Positions 1-7,732 of a stretch of 8,432 nt of DNA are shown here, piece by piece. The stretch spans positions 1-8,432 of the forward strand of contig JBEVNX010000229.1 of assembly GCA_040507895.1 (NCBI GenBank), written 5' to 3'. The position numbers and the translations under genes were made by a program. Source of the stretch: JBEVNX01 sp040507895. GTDB lineage: Bacteria > Desulfobacterota > Binatia > JACPRU01. Each line of letters begins with the position of its first letter. Within the stretch, counting starts at the first letter, position 1. The notes below the pieces were generated by a model that was given only the letters and a program-made list of their open reading frames with translations, had not been told where the DNA came from and made no database searches.

Positions 1-727
<727 letters not shown>

Positions 728-738
728 GTTCGTTTCGA

Positions 739-745
739 CCCCTTT
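739..745 (-). promoter_or_regulatory. Ribosome binding site of rpoC
   Basis: On the minus strand AAAGGGG stands 11 nt upstream of the rpoC ATG at 727. It is the best purine-rich match to the anti-Shine-Dalgarno in the 65-nt rpoB-rpoC spacer. The spacing is slightly long, so strength is uncertain. Confidence 0.55.
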
Positions 746-792
746 GGCTTAGCCTCGGTGGATCATCCCTGCCTGCATCGGCGCCCCCGGCC

Positions 793-3700
793 TCACGTCG
801 CGGCCGGCTTGTCCTCGAGCAGCTCGACGTCGAGCGCGAGCGATTGCAGCTCCTTCACCATGACGTTGAACGATTCGGGGAGGCCCGGCTCGAGAACGTT
901 CTCGCCCTTGACGATCGCCTCGTACATGCGCGTGCGGCCGGCGACGTCGTCGGACTTGACGGTCAGCATCTCCTGGAGGCTGTACGCGGCGCCGTACGCC
1001 TCGAGCGCCCACACCTCCATCTCGCCCAGCCGCTGGCCGCCGAATTGCGCCTTGCCTCCCAGAGGCTGCTGAGTGACGAGGCTGTAGGGACCGGTCGACC
1101 GCGCGTGGATCTTGTCGTCGACCAGGTGGTGCAACTTCATCATATACATGATTCCGACCGTCACCGCCTGCGCGAACGCCTGGCCCGAGCGCCCGTCGTA
1201 GAGCGTCGCCTGGCCCGTGTGCGGCAAGTTCGCGCGCTTTAGGAGAGCGAGGATCTCGCCTTCCGCGGCGCCGTCGAACACCGGCGAGGCGACGTGAATG
1301 CCTCGCGAGGACTTGCGCGCGAGCCTCAGCACGTCCTCGTCTTTCAGGTCGTCGACGAAGTCGCCGGCATCCTTGCCGAAGAATTCGCGAAGCCGCTTGC
1401 GGAGAACGCCGACGTCCGGCTCGCCGTCGCCGTGGCCGACCACCTCCCCGATCTGCCCGCCGAGCTCCTTGGCCGCCCAGCCGAGGTGAGTCTCGAGGAT
1501 CTGACCGACATTCATGCGCGAAGGCACGCCGAGCGGATTCAGCACGATGTCGACGGGCGTGCCGTCCTCGAGGTACGGCATGTCCTCCTCGGGCAGGATG
1601 CGCGACAGCACGCCCTTGTTGCCGTGGCGGCCCGCCATCTTGTCGCCGACTTGAAGCTTGCGCTTGATGGCCACGAACACCTTGACCATCTTGATGACGC
1701 CCGGCGGTAGCTCGTCGCCGGCCTTGAGCCGCTCCATCTTCTCGAGGAAGGTGACGCGGATCCCCTCCACCTGCTCCTTGTAGGCATCGACTGCGCGCTG
1801 CACCTCCGTTTCCGCCGATTCGTTGTCGATGCGGATCTCGGCCCAGTAGTTGGGCGGCATGCCCTCGAGGTCTTCGTCGGCGATGATCTTACCCTTCTGC
1901 AGAAGCACGCGGCGGTTGTCGTCCGTGATGCGCGTCTGGGCTTCCTTGCCGACGAAACCCCTGCGCGCTTTCTTGAGCGTGGTCTCGCGCAGGATGCGGA
2001 TCTCGTCGTTCTGGTCCTTCTTGAGCCTGGCGCTCTCCTCCTCCTCGATCCGCTTCGAACGCTCGTCCTTGGTCACGCCCTTGCGGGAAAAGACACGAGC
2101 GCTGATCACGGTGCCCTCGACGCCGGGCGGCACGCGCAATGAGGTGTCGCGCACCTCGCCGGCCTTCTCGCCGAAGATCGCCCGCAGGAGCTTCTCTTCG
2201 GGGGACAGCTGGGTCTCACCCTTGGGGGTGATCTTGCCGACCAGGATGTCCTGCGGCTTCACCTCCGCGCCGATGCGGATGATGCCGGACTCGTCGAGAT
2301 CCTTGAGCGCTTCTTCGCCGACGTTCGGGATGTCGCGCGTGATCTCCTCGGGTCCGAGCTTGGTGTCACGCGCAACGCACTCGAATTCCTCGATGTGCAC
2401 GGAGGTGAATTGATCCTCGCGCACGACGCGCTCGGAGATGAGGATCGAGTCCTCGAAGTTGTACCCACCCCAGGGCATGAAGGCGACGAGGATGTTGCGG
2501 CCGAGCGCGAGCTCGCCCATCTCGGTCGACGGGCCGTCCGCGATCACGTCGCCGCCCTTCACTCGATCGCCCGGCAGGACGATCGGGCGCTGGTTCATGC
2601 AGGTGTTCTGGTTGGACCGTTGATATTTGACGAGGTTGTAGATGTCGACGCCGGGATCGGCCGCGCCGATCAGCTTGTCCGCCTTGACGACGATCCGCGT
2701 CGAATCGACGGTCTCCACGACGCCATCCCGGCGGGCCACCGCGGTCACGCCCGAATCCCGCGCGACGACGCGCTCCATCCCGGTGCCGACCAACGGGGCG
2801 TCGGTCCGCAGCAGCGGAACCGCTTGCCGCTGCATGTTCGAGCCCATCAGCGCGCGATTTGCGTCGTCGTTCTCCAGGAAGGGAATCAAGCCCGCCGCCA
2901 CCGAGACCAACTGGTTCGGAGAGACGTCCATGTAGTTGACGTCTTCGGGGGCGACCGTCGTGAACTCACCCGCCTTGCGGACCGTGACGGTATCGCTAGT
3001 AAAGTGCCCGCGGGTGTCGAGCGGGGCGTTCGCCTGCGCGATCACGAAGTCCTCTTCCTCGAGCGCCGAGAGATAGCGAATGTGGTCGGTGACTCGTCCC
3101 CCCTCGACTTGTCGGTACGGCGTCTCGATGAAGCCGAACTCGTTCACGCGCGCGTACGTCGACAGGCTGGCGATCAATCCGATGTTCGGGCCCTCCGGCG
3201 TCTCGATCGGACAGACGCGACCGTAGTGCGTGGGGTGAACGTCGCGAACCTCGAAGCCTGCACGCTCGCGCGTGAGGCCGCCCGGCCCGAGCGCGGACAA
3301 CCGACGCTTGTGGGTGATCTCGGAGAGCGGGTTCGTTTGGTCCATGAACTGAGACAGCTGCGACGAGCCGAAAAACTCCTTGATGACCGCCGAGACCGGC
3401 TTGTAGTTGATGAGCTCTTGGGGCATCAGCGTCTCGATGTCCTGCAGGCTCATGCGTTCCTTGATCGCGCGCTCCATGCGCACCAGGCCGATGCGGTACT
3501 GGTTTTCCACCAGCTCGCCGACGGCGCGGATGCGACGATTGCCGAGGTGGTCGATGTCGTCCACCTGGCCGTTGCCGTTCTTGAGCTCCATCAAGTAGCG
3601 AACGACCTCGAGGATGTCCTCGCGGCGAAGCGTGCCTTGCTCGAGGGGGACGTTCTGCCGCAGCTTGTGGTTCAGCTTGAGGCGGCCGACCTTCGACAAG

Positions 3701-4911
3701 TCGTAGCGCTCGGGATTAAAGAACAGGTTGTTGAAGAAGCTCGTCGCGGTCTCGAGCGTCGGCGGGTCGCCGGGCCGCAGCCGCTTGTAGATCTCGAGGA
3801 TGGCTTCCTCGGGCGTGTTGATCTTGTCCTGCAACAAGGTGTTGCGCAGCGACGGTCCGAGGAACAAATCGTCGATCAGCAGCACCTCGATCTCGTGGAT
3901 GTTGCGGTCGCGGAGCTGCTTCAGCTTCTCCGGCGTCACCTCCTGATTGCACTCGAGGACGACCTCGCCTGTGGACGCGTCGACGACGTCGTGCGCGACG
4001 ACGCGCCCGACGACCTCTTCCGGAGCGATGGGAATGTGCTTGATGCCCGCGGCTTCCATCTGCTTGATCGCGGTGCGCGTGAACTTCCGGCCCTCTTTGA
4101 CGATCAACTCGTTCGTCGTGGGGTGGCGGACGTCGCGAGTGGCCTTCACCCCGGCGAGCTGATCGGGGTTGAAGAGCTTCGACACCTTGCGATCGTCGAA
4201 TACGATCACGTCCTTGGTGTAGAAGTAATTCAGCAAGTTCTCGGTGCTCATGCCGAGCGCGCGCAAGAGGATCGTCGCGTGGAACTTGCGCCGGCGGTCG
4301 ATGCGCACGAACAGGATGTCGCGGGGGTCGAACTCGAAATCGATCCACGAGCCGCGATACGGGATGATGCGCGCCGAGTACAGGAGCTTTCCCGAGGCGT
4401 GGGTCTTGCCTTTGTCGTGGTCGAAGAACACGCCAGGCGAGCGGTGGAGCTGTGACACGATGACCCGCTCCGTGCCGTTCACCATAAACGTGCCGTTCAC
4501 GGTCATCAGCGGGATCTCTCCGAAGTAGACCTCCTGCTCCTTCACGTTCTTGATCGCGCGCACGTTGGATTGCGAGTCGACGTCCCAGATGACGAGTTGG
4601 ATCGTGACCTTCAGCGGAGCGGCGTACGTCATGCCGCGCTGGTGACACTCCTCGACGTCGTACTTCGGCGTGCCGAGCGAGTAGCCGACGAATTCGAGCG
4701 AAGCCGTCTCGTTGAAGTCCTTGATCGGGAACACGGACTTGAACACGCCCTGGAGCCCGATCTCCTTGCGCGCCTCGGGGGCCGCATCGGCCTGCAGGAA
4801 CTCGTCGTAGGAGCGCTTTTGGATGTCGATCAGATTCGGGATGTCGATGATCCGCTTGATCCGGCCGAAGTGTCGGCGGAAGCGAAGGTTGTTGGCGACC
4901 TGAGTGGCCAT
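793..4911 (-). CDS. rpoB: RNA polymerase beta subunit
   Basis: Encodes beta (1372 residues, TGA stop), which with beta' makes the catalytic cleft of RNA polymerase. The ATG at 4911 (MATQVANNLRFRRHFGR) is chosen over an in-frame TTG at 4929 because GAGGAG lies 5 nt before it and would fall inside the longer version. Landmarks include the rifampicin-pocket stretch at about 513-543 (FFGSSQLSQFMD... THKRRLSALGP), with D524, H534 and S539 corresponding to E. coli D516, H526 and S531; the catalytic-site lysines K1091 (GDKMAGR) and K1099 (HGNKG), corresponding to E. coli K1065 and K1073; and the C-terminal GEMEVWALEAYGAAY at about 1296. A charged helical insert at roughly 945-1075 matches the lineage-specific insert of proteobacterial RpoB. 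The protein is about 30 residues longer than E. coli RpoB. Pocket residues look drug-sensitive. No frameshift is seen. Confidence 0.99.
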   Translation of the reverse strand: MATQVANNLRFRRHFGRIKRIIDIPNLIDIQKRSYDEFLQADAAPEARKEIGLQGVFKSVFPIKDFNETASLEFVGYSLGTPKYDVEECHQRGMTYAAPLKVTIQLVIWDVDSQSNVRAIKNVKEQEVYFGEIPLMTVNGTFMVNGTERVIVSQLHRSPGVFFDHDKGKTHASGKLLYSARIIPYRGSWIDFEFDPRDILFVRIDRRRKFHATILLRALGMSTENLLNYFYTKDVIVFDDRKVSKLFNPDQLAGVKATRDVRHPTTNELIVKEGRKFTRTAIKQMEAAGIKHIPIAPEEVVGRVVAHDVVDASTGEVVLECNQEVTPEKLKQLRDRNIHEIEVLLIDDLFLGPSLRNTLLQDKINTPEEAILEIYKRLRPGDPPTLETATSFFNNLFFNPERYDLSKVGRLKLNHKLRQNVPLEQGTLRREDILEVVRYLMELKNGNGQVDDIDHLGNRRIRAVGELVENQYRIGLVRMERAIKERMSLQDIETLMPQELINYKPVSAVIKEFFGSSQLSQFMDQTNPLSEITHKRRLSALGPGGLTRERAGFEVRDVHPTHYGRVCPIETPEGPNIGLIASLSTYARVNEFGFIETPYRQVEGGRVTDHIRYLSALEEEDFVIAQANAPLDTRGHFTSDTVTVRKAGEFTTVAPEDVNYMDVSPNQLVSVAAGLIPFLENDDANRALMGSNMQRQAVPLLRTDAPLVGTGMERVVARDSGVTAVARRDGVVETVDSTRIVVKADKLIGAADPGVDIYNLVKYQRSNQNTCMNQRPIVLPGDRVKGGDVIADGPSTEMGELALGRNILVAFMPWGGYNFEDSILISERVVREDQFTSVHIEEFECVARDTKLGPEEITRDIPNVGEEALKDLDESGIIRIGAEVKPQDILVGKITPKGETQLSPEEKLLRAIFGEKAGEVRDTSLRVPPGVEGTVISARVFSRKGVTKDERSKRIEEEESARLKKDQNDEIRILRETTLKKARRGFVGKEAQTRITDDNRRVLLQKGKIIADEDLEGMPPNYWAEIRIDNESAETEVQRAVDAYKEQVEGIRVTFLEKMERLKAGDELPPGVIKMVKVFVAIKRKLQVGDKMAGRHGNKGVLSRILPEEDMPYLEDGTPVDIVLNPLGVPSRMNVGQILETHLGWAAKELGGQIGEVVGHGDGEPDVGVLRKRLREFFGKDAGDFVDDLKDEDVLRLARKSSRGIHVASPVFDGAAEGEILALLKRANLPHTGQATLYDGRSGQAFAQAVTVGIMYMMKLHHLVDDKIHARSTGPYSLVTQQPLGGKAQFGGQRLGEMEVWALEAYGAAYSLQEMLTVKSDDVAGRTRMYEAIVKGENVLEPGLPESFNVMVKELQSLALDVELLEDKPAAT

Positions 4912-4916
4912 CAATG

Positions 4917-4922
4917 CTCCTC
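4917..4922 (-). promoter_or_regulatory. Ribosome binding site of rpoB (decides start)
   Basis: Minus-strand GAGGAG sits 5 nt before the ATG at 4911. It lies downstream of the alternative TTG at 4929, so it supports the shorter RpoB beginning MATQVANNLR. Confidence 0.85.
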
Positions 4923-4949
4923 GTTGCAAAATCGTGGAGAGACACGCAT

Positions 4950-4978
4950 GCCTCCCCGCGCGACGGCGCGGGGGCGGC
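4950..4978 (-). other. Strong GC hairpin in the rplL-rpoB spacer
   Basis: In the rplL-rpoB spacer the minus strand reads CCCCGCGC-CGTC-GCGCGGGG, a perfect 8-bp inverted repeat (4954-4973) around a 4-nt loop. Across a small internal loop the stem can gain about 3 more pairs out to 4950 and 4978. No T-run follows (the next bases are AGGCATGCG), so it is not a classical intrinsic terminator. It lies 38 nt upstream of the rpoB ATG and beyond its ribosome binding site. In E. coli the same gap holds an attenuator and an RNase III cut site; a similar role here is inference. Confidence 0.6.
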
Positions 4979-5044
4979 GAACTGGAAGATCACGCCATCC
5001 GTGCGAGATGCCGAGCCGCGACGACGACGTGCGAAGCCCCATCC

Positions 5045-5440
5045 CTACTTGATCTCCACTGAGCCGCCCGCCTCCTCGAGCTTCTTCTTCATCTCTTCGG
5101 CTTCCTTCTTGGAGACGCCCTCCTTCACGGGCTTGGGAGCGCCGTCGACGAGATCCTTGGCTTCCTTGAGGCCGAGGCTGGTGAGCTCGCGCACCACCTT
5201 GATCACCTGGATCTTCTTGTCGCCGGAGCCGGTGAGCATCACGGTGAACTCGTCCTTCTCGGGCTCCGCCGCCGTGCCGGGAGCCGCCGCGCCGCCACCC
5301 GCCGCCGCGATCGCCACGGGCGCCGCCGCGCTCACGCCCCACTTCTCCTCGAGCGTCTTCACGAGCCCCGAGATCTCGAGCACCGTCAGACCCGAAAGGG
5401 TGTCGACGAGCTCCGTTATCTTTTCCGCTGAGAGCGCCAT
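5045..5440 (-). CDS. rplL: 50S ribosomal protein L7/L12
   Basis: Encodes the L7/L12 stalk protein (131 residues, TAG stop), present as dimers bound to L10, which recruits and activates the translational GTPases EF-G, EF-Tu and IF2 on the ribosome. The sequence shows the three expected parts: an N-terminal dimerisation helix pair (about 1-36, ALSAEKITELVDTLSGLTVLE), a flexible hinge rich in Ala, Gly and Pro (about 37-62), and a globular factor-binding domain (about 63-131) with KKIQVIKVVRELTSLGLKEA and ending GGSVEIK. Length is slightly above the E. coli 120-121, mainly through the hinge. The ATG at 5440 is preceded by a perfect AGGAGG at 8-nt spacing, which fits the need for several copies per ribosome. 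It lies 48 nt after rplJ, the standard rplJL pair. Identification is secure. Confidence 0.99.
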   Translation of the reverse strand: MALSAEKITELVDTLSGLTVLEISGLVKTLEEKWGVSAAAPVAIAAAGGGAAAPGTAAEPEKDEFTVMLTGSGDKKIQVIKVVRELTSLGLKEAKDLVDGAPKPVKEGVSKKEAEEMKKKLEEAGGSVEIK

Positions 5441-5448
5441 CTGCCGTG

Positions 5449-5454
5449 CCTCCT
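5449..5454 (-). promoter_or_regulatory. Ribosome binding site of rplL
   Basis: A perfect minus-strand AGGAGG stands 8 nt before the rplL ATG at 5440. It is the most canonical Shine-Dalgarno in the window, as expected for the only multi-copy ribosomal protein. Confidence 0.9.
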
Positions 5455-5488
5455 GTCTGGTCGAATCCTGTGCCGTTCTTGTGGATAT

Positions 5489-6022
5489 CTACTCGGCCGC
5501 CGCGGGGCCGAGCGCGTCTTTTCTCGAATTCATCAGCCGGGCGAGTTGAGCGCCGGGCTCCGCGAGCAACCGAACGAGCTTCTGCGCGGGAGCCTGCAGC
5601 ACTCCGAGCAATTGCGCGCGCAACGCTTCCTTCGAGGGAATCTTGGAGAGCGCCACCACCGCCTTCGATTCGAGCAGCTCGCCCTCGAAGAGCCCGCCCT
5701 TGATCGCGAACTTCTCGGCCTCGACTTCCGCCCACTTGGCCACGACCTTGGTGACGGCGATCGGGTCTTCATAGCCGAAGACGAGCGCGGTCTGGCCGTC
5801 GAGCCAACGCTCCGGCGCTTGGTAGGGCGTGTTCGCGATGGCCCTGCGGGCGAGCGTGTTCTTGGTCACCTTGCACTCGCCGCCCGCGCCACGAACCTCC
5901 CGCCGGAACTGGTTCGTTTGCGCCACCGTCAGGCCGACGGTGCGCGTGACCACCGCGACTCTCGCGGCCTTGAGCTTTTCTCCGAGCTCCCCGACCAGCT
6001 CGGCTTTTTGGTCCCGTTTCAC
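5489..6022 (-). CDS. rplJ: 50S ribosomal protein L10
   Basis: Encodes L10, which anchors L7/L12 dimers to the 23S rRNA stalk base next to L11. The N-terminal rRNA-binding domain begins MKRDQKAELVGELGEKLK and contains CKVTKNTLARRA. The C-terminal tail (about 135-170, with LLGVLQAPAQKLVRLLAEPG and ARLMNSRKD) forms the long helix to which L7/L12 dimers attach. I place the start at GTG 6022 (177 residues): an in-frame TTG at 6025 lies only 1 nt from the AGGAGG and so is poorly spaced, while GTG has a 4-nt spacer, and MKRDQKAE matches the usual L10 N-terminus. The stop is TAG. Only 14 nt separate it from rplA, leaving no room for the leader RNA that L10-L7/L12 binds in E. coli. Family call is secure; the exact start is likely. 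Confidence 0.97.
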   Translation of the reverse strand: MKRDQKAELVGELGEKLKAARVAVVTRTVGLTVAQTNQFRREVRGAGGECKVTKNTLARRAIANTPYQAPERWLDGQTALVFGYEDPIAVTKVVAKWAEVEAEKFAIKGGLFEGELLESKAVVALSKIPSKEALRAQLLGVLQAPAQKLVRLLAEPGAQLARLMNSRKDALGPAAAE

Positions 6023-6026
6023 CAAT

Positions 6027-6032
6027 CCTCCT
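6027..6032 (-). promoter_or_regulatory. Ribosome binding site of rplJ (decides start)
   Basis: Minus-strand AGGAGG lies between the rplA TAG and the rplJ start. Its spacing is 1 nt to the TTG at 6025 and 4 nt to the GTG at 6022, which favours GTG. It fills much of the 14-nt spacer. Confidence 0.8.
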
Positions 6033-6036
6033 CGCG

Positions 6037-6750
6037 CTACGCCGCCGCCCCGGTGGCGCGGACATCCTGCGGATCGACCTTGACCCCGGGTCCCATGGTC
6101 GTCGCCACCGCGATCGAGCGAAGATAGTTGCCCTTTGCCGCGGCCGGCTTGGCACGCACGATCGCGGCCAGCAGCGCATTCGCGTTCTCGACGAGCTTCG
6201 CCGCACCGAACGAGGCCTTGCCGAGCGGAGCATGCACGATGCCGGCCTTTTCGACGCGGAACTCCACCTTGCCGGCCTTGATCTCCTTGACCGTCTTGGC
6301 GACGTCCATCGTCACCGTTCCGACCTTCGGATTCGGCATCAGTCCGCGCGGACCGAGGATCTTACCGATGCGGCCCACTTGGGCCATCATGTCCGGCGTG
6401 GCGACGACCTTGTCGAAGTCGAGCCAGTTTTCTTCTTGAATCTTCTTGACGATGTCCTCGGCGCCGATGAAATCGGCGCCGGCCGCCTCCGCTTCCTTGG
6501 CCTTCTCGCCTTTGGCGAACACCAGCACGCGCTGCGATTTGCCGATCCCGTTGGGGAGCACCACCGTGCCGCGCACGTTCTGGTCGGCCTGACGCGGATC
6601 CACGTTCAACCGGATCGCCATCTCCACGGTCTCGTCGAACTTGCAGCGCTGGCCGCCGATCGCGAGCTCGATCGCTTCGCCGAGTGCGTAGCGCTTCTCG
6701 CGGTCGATCGGTTGCGCCCCGGAGCGATATCGCTTGCTGTGCTGGCCCAT
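6037..6750 (-). CDS. rplA: 50S ribosomal protein L1
   Basis: Encodes L1 (237 residues, TAG stop), the protein of the mobile L1 stalk of the large subunit that moves with deacylated tRNA leaving the E site. In many bacteria L1 also represses its own mRNA. The family hallmark VGRIGKILGPRGLMPNPK is present at about 125-142, followed by KVGTVT, and the C-terminal RNA-binding stretch KGNYLRSIAVATTMGPGVKVD at about 206-226. Length is close to the usual 230-235, with a short Ala-rich end. The ATG at 6750 (MGQHSKRYRSG) is preceded by AGGAG at 7 nt. It sits 28 nt after rplK and 14 nt before rplJ, so rplKAJL is one tight unit. Identification is secure. Confidence 0.99.
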   Translation of the reverse strand: MGQHSKRYRSGAQPIDREKRYALGEAIELAIGGQRCKFDETVEMAIRLNVDPRQADQNVRGTVVLPNGIGKSQRVLVFAKGEKAKEAEAAGADFIGAEDIVKKIQEENWLDFDKVVATPDMMAQVGRIGKILGPRGLMPNPKVGTVTMDVAKTVKEIKAGKVEFRVEKAGIVHAPLGKASFGAAKLVENANALLAAIVRAKPAAAKGNYLRSIAVATTMGPGVKVDPQDVRATGAAA

Positions 6751-6756
6751 CCTGTC

Positions 6757-6762
6757 TCTCCT
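6757..6762 (-). promoter_or_regulatory. Ribosome binding site of rplA
   Basis: Minus-strand AGGAGA, whose AGGAG core is 7 nt before the rplA ATG at 6750, lies within the 28-nt rplK-rplA spacer. Confidence 0.85.
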
Positions 6763-6778
6763 GCCTTCGGGTCCGCGT

Positions 6779-7201
6779 CTAGACGACCGTGAGACCCATG
6801 CTGCGAGCCGTGCCCTCGACCGTGCGGATCGCCGCAGCCAGGTCCTTCGCGGTCAAATCCGGAAGCTTCACCTTGGCGATCTCTTCGACCTGCGCCTTGG
6901 TCACCTGCCCGACCATCTTCTTTCGCGGCTCGCCGGATCCCTTCTCGAGGCCCGCGGCGCGCTTGAGCAACACGGATGCCGGCGGCGTCTTGGTGATGAA
7001 CGTGAACGAGCGATCCGCGTACACCGTGATGATCACCGGGATGATGAGGCCGCTCTGTGACTGGGTCTGCGCATTGAACGCCTTGCAGAACTCCATGATG
7101 TTGACGCCGCGCTGACCGAGCGCCGGTCCCACCGGCGGGCTCGGATTCGCCGCTCCGGCGGGGATTTGCAGCTTGATTTCCGCGATGACCTTCTTCGCCA
7201 T
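6779..7201 (-). CDS. rplK: 50S ribosomal protein L11
   Basis: Encodes L11 (140 residues, TAG stop), which binds the GTPase-associated centre of 23S rRNA, the site of thiostrepton and of RelA signalling. The N-terminal domain holds the proline-rich segment ANPSPPVGPALGQRGVNIM at about 18-36, including the prolines (23 and 26) that line the thiostrepton site in other L11 proteins. The C-terminal rRNA-binding domain ends with the typical VEGTARSMGLTVV. Length equals the family norm of about 141. The ATG at 7201 directly follows the nusG TAA with no base between, and its Shine-Dalgarno GGAGAAGG lies inside the nusG coding end. This suggests translational coupling and leaves no intergenic leader. 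Identification is secure. Confidence 0.99.
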   Translation of the reverse strand: MAKKVIAEIKLQIPAGAANPSPPVGPALGQRGVNIMEFCKAFNAQTQSQSGLIIPVIITVYADRSFTFITKTPPASVLLKRAAGLEKGSGEPRKKMVGQVTKAQVEEIAKVKLPDLTAKDLAAAIRTVEGTARSMGLTVV

Positions 7202-7732
7202 TTACGCCTTCTCCACTTGCACGAAGTCGAGCTCGACAGGCGTGGAGCGGCCGAAAATGCTGATCAGCACCTTGAGCTTGCCCTTCTCCGGACGCACCTC
7301 CTCGACGACGCCGTTGAAGTCCTGGAACGGCCCGTCGACGACCTTCACGCTTTCACCCGTCTCGAACTGCATCTTGGGCTTCGGTCGAACCGCACCTTCC
7401 TCCATCTGGTGGGCGATGCCGGCGACTTCCTCGTCGGGCACCGGCGCGGGCTCGGTCGCCCCGCCGACGAATCCCGTGACCTTCGGCGTGGACTTCACCA
7501 GATGCCACGTCTCGTCGTTGAGCTCCATGTTGACGAGGATGTACCCCGGGAAGAACTTGCGCGAGGAGATCTTCGGCTTGCCCTTGACGAGCTCCTTCAC
7601 CTTCTCGGCGGGCACGAGCACTTCGCCGAAGAATTCTTCCTTGCCGAGCGCCTTCACGCGCTCTTCGAGCGCCGCCTTGGCCTTCTGCTCGGAGCCCGAA
7701 TAGGTGTGTACGACGTACCACTTCTTCGCCAT
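7202..7732 (-). CDS. nusG: Transcription termination/antitermination factor NusG
   Basis: Encodes NusG (176 residues, TAA stop), which binds the beta' clamp of elongating RNA polymerase through its N-terminal domain and contacts Rho or ribosomal protein S10 through its KOW domain. The NGN domain spans about 1-105 (MAKKWYVVHTYSGSEQK, then SSRKFFPGYILVNM at about 56-69). The KOW domain spans about 123-176 (TGESVKVVDGPFQDFNG and SIFGRSTPVELDFVQVEKA). F160 corresponds to E. coli F165 at the S10/Rho contact. I chose ATG 7732 over an in-frame GTG at 7741 because MAKKWYVVHTYSG is the standard N-terminus; neither start has a clear Shine-Dalgarno. The gene begins 22 nt after secE, the usual secE-nusG pair. 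No insertion is seen, unlike some lineages with an extra NusG domain. Confidence 0.98.
   Translation of the reverse strand: MAKKWYVVHTYSGSEQKAKAALEERVKALGKEEFFGEVLVPAEKVKELVKGKPKISSRKFFPGYILVNMELNDETWHLVKSTPKVTGFVGGATEPAPVPDEEVAGIAHQMEEGAVRPKPKMQFETGESVKVVDGPFQDFNGVVEEVRPEKGKLKVLISIFGRSTPVELDFVQVEKA
7207..7214 (-). promoter_or_regulatory. Ribosome binding site of rplK inside nusG
   Basis: Minus-strand GGAGAAGG overlaps the last codons of nusG (Val-Glu-Lys-Ala). Its AAGG ends 5 nt before the rplK ATG, and its GGAG 9 nt before it. It serves both as nusG coding sequence and as the rplK Shine-Dalgarno. Confidence 0.75.

Noticed and set aside
2395..4455. A 686-codon open frame on the plus strand opposite rpoB
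   Set aside because: It is exactly in codon register with rpoB, so its stops would need sense codons TTA, CTA or TCA, which are rare in GC-rich genes. The translation resembles no family I know, and rpoB is fully conserved on the other strand.
4912..4929. A longer RpoB start at TTG 4929, adding six residues
   Set aside because: The GAGGAG ribosome binding site lies inside this extension and is ideally placed for ATG 4911; MATQ is the typical N-terminus.
4950..4978. The rplL-rpoB hairpin as an intrinsic terminator
   Set aside because: No T-tract follows the stem on the transcribed strand, and rpoB must be expressed from upstream, so I list it only as a hairpin of unknown role.
3716..5735. 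Long minus-strand frames 3716-4993 and 4911-5735 overlapping rpoB, rplL and rplJ in other frames
   Set aside because: They are Arg/Gly/Ala-rich out-of-frame readings of strongly conserved genes and span normal intergenic gaps.
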